NCBI GenBank assembly: GCA_946479055.1
Contig: CAMLEX010000414.1
Location: forward strand, 1 to 5,141
Reading direction: 5' to 3'
DNA: 5,141 nucleotides
From: an uncultured Bacteroidota bacterium
GTDB lineage: Bacteria > Bacteroidota > Bacteroidia > Chitinophagales > Chitinophagaceae
Positions within the stretch are counted from its first letter, which is position 1. Every line of letters starts with the position of its first letter. The notes under the pieces are model-generated. The model was not told where the DNA came from. It was given only the letters and a program-made list of their open reading frames with translations, and ran no database searches. Of the stretch, positions 1 to 5,141 are shown one piece after another. The position numbers were made by a program, and so were the translations under genes.

Positions 1-869
1 TTGACGCCTATACGCAGGCGAACAGCGGGCATTGGGATCCTGCACAGACAACAAAAACAATGTCGCAATATATAGATGAAGTAGCCGTACCACAGGTGAA
101 GGAATTACTGACCAACTATGGAGATGTTGCGGTGCTTTGGTGGGATACGCCGACCGGCATGACGGATGAGTATGCGGAAAAACTGAATGCTGTTTTAAAA
201 ATGCAACCTAACATTATTACCAATGATCGTTTGAAGCGTCCCAATTACCCCGGCGATTATAAAACCCCCGAACAAAGAATACCTGACCTTAGTGAACTGG
301 ATGGTAAAGATTGGGAAACCTGTATGACGATGAATGAGACATGGGGATATAAAAGTTATGCGAACAACTGGAAGAGTTTGAAAACGTTGATCCAAAATAC
401 AGTCGACATTGCTTCGAAAGGCGGCAATTATTTATTGAACGTAGGACCAAAAGCCGATGGCACTATTCCGCAGGAAAGTATTGACCTGCTCAAAGGAATG
501 GGTGAATGGATGAAAGTAAATGGTGAATCTATTTACGGTACAAAAGCAAGTCCATTCGGATTATTTCCCTGGGGCCGTTGCACTAAAAAAGGAAAAGATG
601 ATAACACTATACTTTATTTTTCTGTGTTTGAATGGCCAAAAGATGGTAAGCTTTCCATACCGGGTTTGAAAAATGAAATAGTATCCGCAAAATTATTAGC
701 GAACAATACAACATTGAAAACAGAGACTACGAATGACGGTCTTGTTATCAATGTACCTGAAAAAGGATTGGATCCGAACGCAACCGTCATAAAGGTTGAA
801 GTAAAAGGAACTGTAGCAGGCGGACCAGCTAAGCCAAAAGACAAAATGAAAGCAGGTGAGCTCGATTGA
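1..869 (+). CDS. GH29 alpha-L-fucosidase, C-terminal part (5' end outside window)
   Basis: Hydrolyses terminal alpha-L-fucose from glycans with retention of configuration; probably exported, but the N-terminus is not visible. The reading frame is open from base 3, so the ATG at 60 is internal: the 19 codons before it include HWDPAQ, which belongs to the catalytic domain. About 288 residues are present. LLTNYGDVAVLWWDTP is the GH29 nucleophile region, with the nucleophile Asp at codon 144-146. Downstream are GDYKTPE, whose Glu is a candidate acid/base, then WETCMTMNETWGY and LLNVGPKADGTIP followed by NGESIYGT, all typical of the family. After about base 540 comes a beta-rich C-terminal domain ending in a Lys-rich tail. 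The stop lies 20 bp before the GH28 start, which suggests co-transcription. Fucose occurs on pectin side chains and on xyloglucan, so the exact substrate is open. The family call is firm; the acid/base assignment is inference. Confidence 0.95.
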   Translation, partial: DAYTQANSGHWDPAQTTKTMSQYIDEVAVPQVKELLTNYGDVAVLWWDTPTGMTDEYAEKLNAVLKMQPNIITNDRLKRPNYPGDYKTPEQRIPDLSELDGKDWETCMTMNETWGYKSYANNWKSLKTLIQNTVDIASKGGNYLLNVGPKADGTIPQESIDLLKGMGEWMKVNGESIYGTKASPFGLFPWGRCTKKGKDDNTILYFSVFEWPKDGKLSIPGLKNEIVSAKLLANNTTLKTETTNDGLVINVPEKGLDPNATVIKVEVKGTVAGGPAKPKDKMKAGELD

Positions 870-889
870 TCAATTTTTAATTTTTATCA

Positions 890-2488
890 GTGATTTCGCT
901 TAAAAAAATAGGTATCTCTTTCGCTGCCATTGCAGTTTGTTTGGGTTTGCATGCAAAGGATGTAAACATAAAAGATCATGGTGCAGTAGGTGATGGAAAA
1001 ACGATGAACACTGTATTTCTTCAGAAGACAATTGATGAATGTAATGCAGGTGGTGGGGGAAAAGTTATTTTTCCCGAAGGTGTTTATCTATCCGGTACGA
1101 TTGCGATGAGGGACAATGTTACGTTGCACTTTCAGAAAGGATCCCGCTTGTTGGGAAGTACAAACATAGAAGATTACCGGAACCTTGATCCTTTTATCGA
1201 AGGCTTGGGTATTGATGTGGGTTGGGCATTGCTTGTAGCTATTGATCTTAAAAATATCGGGATTGAAGGTGAAGGAGCTATTGATGGACAAGGCTCCAAA
1301 CTTAAAGCCGAACATATTATAAAAGATACAAGACCGGAAGGGCAGCGCTGGGGTCGTCGCCCTTTTTTAGTAAGGATCGTGAGGTGCAATGGTGTAACTG
1401 TTAAGGATATTACATTGAATTACGCAGCCGCATGGACATCGCATTATTTTCAATCCAGGAATATTCAAATTGAAAATGTAAAAATTGTAAGCGTGGGTGT
1501 GGCACACAACGATGGTATTGGTATTGACGGTTGCCAGGACGTTCGTATAAAAAATTGTGATGTAGTAAGCGGTGATGATGCCCTGGTATTTAAAACCACA
1601 TCCAGCAAAATGGCCTGTAAAAATATCGTAGTAAGTGGCATGAGATTGAAGAGCCACCAGGCGGGTATAAAAATGGGCACTGAATCCATGGCGGCTTTTG
1701 AAGATATTAAAATATCCGATTGTTATATTTATGATACAAAAAACGGCGGGATTAAATTATTTTCAGTTGATGGAGCTCATCTTCGAAATATAGAAATTTC
1801 AAACATAACAATGGCGGAAGTAAGAACACCAATGCTCTTTCGCTTGGGTTCGAGATTGAATGTGTTCCGTAAAGGACAGGATACAAAACAACCAACAGGG
1901 ACATTTGAAAATGTAGTCATCAGGAATGTAAAAGCAAAAGCTGCGGACTCCGCACAGTTAAAGCCGCCTTCCGGTATTTTGATCACAGGTGTTCCCGGTC
2001 ACTATATTACCAATCTTTCATTGGAGAATATTGAAATAGATCTTTTAGGAATGGGAACTGGTGAAGATTCAAGACATGTTGTTCCGGAAGCGATTGATCA
2101 ATACCCAGAAGTAAAAACATTTGGACCGGTGATACCTGCTTATGGCGTATGGGCAAGGCACGTAAAAGGATTGAAGTTGAAAAATGTAAGCTTTCGTTTA
2201 AGAAATAATGACCTGCGTCCTGCATTTGTTTGCGAGGATGGAAAGAATATTGAAATTTCAAATTGCCGGGTGCCTGCAATCAATGGAGCCCAATCTGTCA
2301 TCCGGTTAGAGAATGTGGAAGGAGCCGTTATCAGCAACAATGCGGTAAAAGGAAATGCGGATGCTTTTGTAAGAGCGGAAGGAACAGATAGCAAAGGCAT
2401 ACAGTTATCAAAGAACTCCATACCAGGAATAAAAAAGAAAATTGAATCGGCGCCTGCAGTTAAAAAGGAAGTTGCCTTATCAAATTAA
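890..2488 (+). CDS. Secreted GH28 polygalacturonase-like glycoside hydrolase
   Basis: A predicted inverting hydrolase of galacturonic-acid linkages in pectin, folded as a right-handed parallel beta-helix of 532 residues. Residues 1-22 form a signal peptide (KK, then a hydrophobic stretch, likely cleavage after LHA). The N-terminal GH28 signature follows: DHGAVGDGKTMNT at 29-41, GGGGKVIFPEGVYLSGTI at 54-71 and GEGAIDGQG at 127-135. Catalytic candidates are Asp208 (HNDGIGIDG) and Asp229/Asp230 (SGDDA), with His256 in KSHQAGIKMGTE. The usual RIK motif reads GIK (287-289), so the Lys is kept and the Arg is lost. Asn-rich helix rungs (NIEISN, KNVSF) continue to about 510, followed by a Lys-rich tail. 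The start is GTG: an in-frame stop at 878-880 lies upstream, and the next in-frame Met (about residue 39) would delete the signal peptide. It probably shares a transcript with the fucosidase. GH28 membership is firm; whether it cuts homogalacturonan, rhamnogalacturonan or short oligomers cannot be read from the sequence. Confidence 0.93.
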   Translation: MISLKKIGISFAAIAVCLGLHAKDVNIKDHGAVGDGKTMNTVFLQKTIDECNAGGGGKVIFPEGVYLSGTIAMRDNVTLHFQKGSRLLGSTNIEDYRNLDPFIEGLGIDVGWALLVAIDLKNIGIEGEGAIDGQGSKLKAEHIIKDTRPEGQRWGRRPFLVRIVRCNGVTVKDITLNYAAAWTSHYFQSRNIQIENVKIVSVGVAHNDGIGIDGCQDVRIKNCDVVSGDDALVFKTTSSKMACKNIVVSGMRLKSHQAGIKMGTESMAAFEDIKISDCYIYDTKNGGIKLFSVDGAHLRNIEISNITMAEVRTPMLFRLGSRLNVFRKGQDTKQPTGTFENVVIRNVKAKAADSAQLKPPSGILITGVPGHYITNLSLENIEIDLLGMGTGEDSRHVVPEAIDQYPEVKTFGPVIPAYGVWARHVKGLKLKNVSFRLRNNDLRPAFVCEDGKNIEISNCRVPAINGAQSVIRLENVEGAVISNNAVKGNADAFVRAEGTDSKGIQLSKNSIPGIKKKIESAPAVKKEVALSN

Positions 2489-2521
2489 TCCAGGAATTTC
2501 AATAAAGAACAATACAAACTT

Positions 2522-2632
2522 ATGCGCATTATAAAGTTGTCTCAAAAAGCTGAATTGTACAATAAAGCCGGATTGCCTGCATCGTCATTCCGGACAGATA
2601 ACTGGCCCGGTGAAACTTTTGGGAAAAACTAG
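2522..2632 (+). pseudogene. Remnant of a sialate O-acetylesterase-like gene (C-terminal tail only)
   Basis: A 36-codon open stretch between the GH28 and GH105 genes encodes AELYNKAGLPASSFRTDNWP near its end. As I remember the family, LYNKxGLPAxPFRTDxW is the characteristic last segment of secreted sialate O-acetylesterase (SGNH/CE20-type) proteins, which are several hundred residues long. Here only the tail survives, with a stop at 2630-2632. No catalytic Ser or His block fits in the roughly 50 bp between it and the GH28 stop. The frame is also open back to the GH28 stop at 2486-2488, but those codons show no family resemblance. The simplest reading is that an esterase gene once sat here and was deleted, leaving its 3' end. 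Such esterases occur in pectin and hemicellulose loci, which fits the neighbours. A functional small peptide cannot be excluded but is less likely. Confidence 0.65.
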
Positions 2633-2753
2633 TAGCATGCGTCAGCATTTTGCAATTACTATCTTCCGCTAAATTAAATTCTGCTAAAAATAAATATAGA
2701 TACTTCGATCAATAAAAAGCCTAGTATTATTTTATTATAAAACCAATTATAGT

Positions 2754-3905
2754 ATGAGAAAGTTTTTTGTAAAACCACTATTATTAGTAATGTCATTTTT
2801 TTTATTGAGACCGGGTGTTGATTGGGCACAAACAAAAAAAAGTGAAAGTTCAGATCTTAAGACCTGGCCCAAAGGAACTTCACCGAAAGAGATTGGTATA
2901 AGAGTAGCAGAACGTTTTGTAGCTACACCGCATACGAACTTCAACAGAGTCACACCTCCAAAAGTGATCACCTATCCTGAAACATGCACCTGGTATGGTG
3001 CGTTGACATTTGCAAAAAAAACGGGTAATAAGGCATTAACACAACAGCTGGCGCAACGTTTCGAACCACTGTTTGGCAGCCGTGATACATTAATACCGGT
3101 TCCTGATCATGTGGACTATACTGTGTTTGGTTCGGTTCCTCTTGAATTATACCTGCAAACCAAAGAAGAGAAATATTTGAAACTGGGCAAACATATTGCC
3201 GATAAACAATGGGGCCCGCCGGAAGGGAAAAGAGTGACTGCGGAATCGCATCGTTTTTACAATAAAGGATTAACCTGGCAAACACGTTTATGGATCGACG
3301 ACATGTTTATGATCACGGCTGTACAATCGCAGGCCTATCGTGCCACAGGTGATCGTAGTTATATAGATAAGGCTGCTAAGGAAATGGTATTCTATCTTGA
3401 TTCATTGCAACAACCCAACGGGCTTTTTTATCATGCACCTGATGTGCCTTTTTTCTGGGCAAGAGGTGATGGATGGATGGCCGCGGGTATGAGTGAATTG
3501 TTGCGTTCTTTACCAAAAGATAATCCCGATCGTCCCCGCATAATGGAAGGATATAAAAAAATGATGGCTACCTTGCTGAAGCACCAGGCAGAAGATGGTA
3601 TGTGGCGGCAGTTGATCGATGATCCGGAATCATGGAAAGAGACTTCCAGTACGGGCATGTTTACATTCGCTTTCATCACAGGAGTAAAAGAAGGCTGGCT
3701 GGATAAAAAAATTTATGCGCCTGCTGCAAGGAAAGCCTGGTTGACACTGATTACTTATCTTAATGACAAAGCGGAGATCAGTGAAGTATGTGAAGGAACC
3801 AACAAGAAAAATGATCGTCAATATTATCTCGACCGGAAACGAAATATTGGTGATCTGCATGGCCAGGCGCCAATATTATGGTGTGCGACTGCTTTATTGA
3901 GATAG
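2754..3905 (+). CDS. Secreted GH105 unsaturated rhamnogalacturonyl/glucuronyl hydrolase
   Basis: Removes the 4,5-unsaturated uronic acid from the non-reducing end of oligosaccharides made by pectate or rhamnogalacturonan lyases, by hydrating the double bond (YteR/YesR-type mechanism). The protein has 383 residues, a normal length for the (alpha/alpha)6-barrel family. Residues 1-25 form a signal peptide (RKFFVK, hydrophobic core, cleavage before Gln26 in WAQT), so it is likely periplasmic. Family blocks in order are ETCTWYGALTFAK (76-88), HVDYTVFGSVPLELY (119-133), TRLWIDDMFM (177-186, containing the probable catalytic Asp), GLFYHAPD (223-230), FWARGDGW (234-241), GMWRQLIDDPESWKETSST (282-300), GWLDKKIY (314-321), EVCEGT (344-349) and GDLHGQAP (366-373). 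All are intact. The ATG is preceded by an A/T-rich leader and gives a clean signal peptide. The 265-bp gap upstream could hold its own promoter, but I could not identify one. Its presence implies a polysaccharide lyase elsewhere in the genome; none is in this window. Confidence 0.95.
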   Translation: MRKFFVKPLLLVMSFFLLRPGVDWAQTKKSESSDLKTWPKGTSPKEIGIRVAERFVATPHTNFNRVTPPKVITYPETCTWYGALTFAKKTGNKALTQQLAQRFEPLFGSRDTLIPVPDHVDYTVFGSVPLELYLQTKEEKYLKLGKHIADKQWGPPEGKRVTAESHRFYNKGLTWQTRLWIDDMFMITAVQSQAYRATGDRSYIDKAAKEMVFYLDSLQQPNGLFYHAPDVPFFWARGDGWMAAGMSELLRSLPKDNPDRPRIMEGYKKMMATLLKHQAEDGMWRQLIDDPESWKETSSTGMFTFAFITGVKEGWLDKKIYAPAARKAWLTLITYLNDKAEISEVCEGTNKKNDRQYYLDRKRNIGDLHGQAPILWCATALLR

Positions 3906-3951
3906 AATAGTATTTTAGCAAAAAAGATCGATAAAATAATTTTAAGACGGC

Positions 3952-3982
3952 TTTATCCCGGATCAGGTTCAGGATAAATTTT
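3952..3982 (+). terminator. Small hairpin with a short T tract, possible weak terminator
   Basis: TTTATCC (3952-3958) and GGATAAA (3972-3978) are a perfect 7-bp inverted repeat around a 13-base loop, followed by TTTT (3979-3982). It lies 46 bp after the GH105 stop and 29 bp before the next ATG, so it could end or attenuate transcription between the two genes. The stem is short and AT-rich and the T tract has only four bases, so strong termination is doubtful. It may instead be a leader structure of the downstream gene or a chance pairing. Confidence 0.3.
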
Positions 3983-4011
3983 AACTAAAGAATCAATAAG
4001 AAATAAAACAA

Positions 4012-5141
4012 ATGAAACGAAACAACATCATCTTTATTTGCACATTGTTTATTACTATGTCTGGTATCGCACAATCGGGTAATAGTTGGAAGAAACTTTT
4101 TAATGGCAAGGATCTGCAGGGCTTTAAGCAACTGAATGGAAAAGCAAAATATGAAGTGAAGAATGGTGAAATAATGGGCACCACTGTTCTGAATGAGCCC
4201 AACTCTTTTTTAGCTACGGAACAAGAGTATGGTAATTTTATCCTGGAACTGGAATTGCTGGTTGACACCTCCATGAATTCAGGTATACAAATAAGAAGTT
4301 TAAGCAAGCCTGAATACGAGAATGGAAGAGTGCATGGTTACCAGGTTGAAGTAGATCCTGCAGCCAGAGCCTGGAGCGGCGGCATCTATGATGAAGCAAG
4401 AAGAGGCTGGTTGTACACACTTGAATTAAATTCGGCAGCAAAAAAAGCTTTTAAAAATAACAGCTGGAATAAATACCGTATTGAATGTATTGGTCATACG
4501 ATACGTACCTGGGTGAATGGCGTTCCTGCGGCGCATGTAATAGATGCGGAAACTCCCAGCGGTTTTATTGCGTTGCAGGTGCATAGTATTAAAGAAGAAA
4601 GACAAGCGGGCAAACATATACGGTGGCGGAATATCCGTATCCAGACAGAAGACCTGAAAGCAACAGCTTATGACAATATTTTTGTTGTTAATACTCTTCC
4701 CAACAATCTTTCTTCGCAGGAAGCAAAAATTGGTTATTCCTTGTTGTGGGATGGAAAAACGACAAATGGCTGGAGAGGTGCTTACAAAGAAAAATTTCCT
4801 GAGAAAGGATGGGAGATCAATGGGGGAGAACTAAGTGTACAAAAATCAGCCGGAGCTGAATCTACCAACGGGGGTGATATTGTGACAGAAAAAGAATACG
4901 GCGCTTTTGAATTAAAGTTTGACTTTAAATTAACGGAAGGCGCCAATAGTGGTGTCAAATATTTTGTAACGGAATCGGAAAATAATAAAGGCTCCGCAAT
5001 CGGTTTGGAGTACCAGGTTTTGGATGATGATAAACATCCGGATGCAAAAATGGGGATGAACGGTAATCGTACCCTGGCATCATTATATGATCTTATTGCT
5101 TCTGATAAAAATAAAGCTGCAAGAAAAAAAATAGGGGAGTG
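4012..5141 (+). CDS. Secreted protein with tandem DUF1080 (3-keto-disaccharide hydrolase-like) domains, 3' end outside window
   Basis: The frame stays open to the window end: 376 complete codons plus two bases, no stop seen. Residues 1-20 form a signal peptide (MKRNN, hydrophobic core, SGIA before Gln21). Domain 1 spans about 26-212. It begins [13 protein letters not shown], continues with [44 protein letters not shown] and [12 protein letters not shown], and ends IRWRNIRIQ. After a linker of about 30 residues, domain 2 starts near 242 with the same pattern: [49 protein letters not shown] and [10 protein letters not shown]. Domain 2 is cut off. DUF1080 has a concanavalin-like beta-sandwich fold; some members hydrolyse 3-keto-glycosides, while others have no known activity. 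The likely site is the periplasm or cell surface. The A-rich leader before the ATG is typical of Bacteroidota. Family assignment is firm; substrate and catalytic status of each domain are unknown. Confidence 0.93.
   Translation, partial: MKRNNIIFICTLFITMSGIAQSGNSWKKLFNGKDLQGFKQLNGKAKYEVKNGEIMGTTVLNEPNSFLATEQEYGNFILELELLVDTSMNSGIQIRSLSKPEYENGRVHGYQVEVDPAARAWSGGIYDEARRGWLYTLELNSAAKKAFKNNSWNKYRIECIGHTIRTWVNGVPAAHVIDAETPSGFIALQVHSIKEERQAGKHIRWRNIRIQTEDLKATAYDNIFVVNTLPNNLSSQEAKIGYSLLWDGKTTNGWRGAYKEKFPEKGWEINGGELSVQKSAGAESTNGGDIVTEKEYGAFELKFDFKLTEGANSGVKYFVTESENNKGSAIGLEYQVLDDDKHPDAKMGMNGNRTLASLYDLIASDKNKAARKKIGE

Noticed and set aside
60..869. Start of the fucosidase at the ATG at 60
   Set aside because: The frame is open back to base 3 and the codons before 60 encode conserved GH29 residues (HWDPAQ), so this Met is internal to a gene that starts before the window.
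2649..2677. TTTG (2649-2652) and TAAATTAA (2670-2677) as a Bacteroidota-type promoter for GH105
   Set aside because: The spacing of 17 is at the low edge of what is reported for this promoter type, and the -7 element lacks the final TTG of TAnnTTTG; such matches are common by chance in AT-rich DNA.
2730..2742. Palindrome TTTTATTATAAAA just before the GH105 start
   Set aside because: The stem is only 5 A/T pairs with a 3-base loop, too weak for a terminator and not distinguishable from chance in this composition.
2489..2753. RNA gene, riboswitch, IS end or CRISPR repeat in the largest gap
   Set aside because: I saw no tRNA-like fold, no repeated units, no terminal inverted repeats and no target duplication; apart from the esterase-like remnant the gap is plain AT-rich DNA.
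3914..3944. TAATTTTA (3937-3944) with TTTAG upstream as a promoter for the DUF1080 gene
   Set aside because: The -7-like element matches 7 of 8 positions, but no TTTG is present at -33 and the area is very AT-rich, so support is too weak.
195..4617. Minus-strand open frames of 63-105 codons opposite all four genes
   Set aside because: They lie antisense to strongly supported coding regions, resemble no family I know, and lack signal peptides or domain motifs that would argue for real genes.

Overview
The window looks like part of a carbohydrate-utilisation locus of a Bacteroidota bacterium, plausibly a Chitinophagaceae-like genus. This rests on three observations: secreted glycoside hydrolases whose signal peptides end in Ala-Gln or similar; A-rich leaders without clear Shine-Dalgarno sequences; and a moderately low GC content. 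The genus is an inference. All four substantial genes lie on the + strand.

Layout: (1) positions 1-869 hold the 3' part of a GH29 alpha-L-fucosidase whose start lies before the window. (2) Positions 890-2488 hold a complete secreted GH28 polygalacturonase-like beta-helix enzyme that starts with GTG, 20 bp after the fucosidase stop. (3) Positions 2489-2753 form a 265-bp gap. It contains a short open stretch (2522-2632) that reads like the extreme C-terminus of a sialate O-acetylesterase-type esterase, probably the remnant of a deleted gene. (4) Positions 2754-3905 hold a complete secreted GH105 unsaturated rhamnogalacturonyl/glucuronyl hydrolase. (5) Positions 3906-4011 form a 106-bp gap with a small hairpin. 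(6) Positions 4012-5141 hold the 5' part of a secreted protein with two tandem DUF1080 (3-keto-disaccharide hydrolase/LamG-like) domains, cut by the window end.

Together the genes fit breakdown of a pectic polymer such as rhamnogalacturonan. GH28 would cut galacturonic-acid linkages. GH105 would remove the unsaturated uronic acid left on oligosaccharides by a pectate or rhamnogalacturonan lyase encoded elsewhere. GH29 would remove fucose from side chains, and the lost esterase would have removed acetyl groups. The DUF1080 protein may act on 3-keto sugars or bind glycans. No SusC/SusD pair, lyase, regulator, RNA gene, mobile element or CRISPR array is visible. I see no clearly new biological system. 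The most unusual items are the esterase remnant, the non-canonical GH28 active-site motifs and the tandem DUF1080 architecture.
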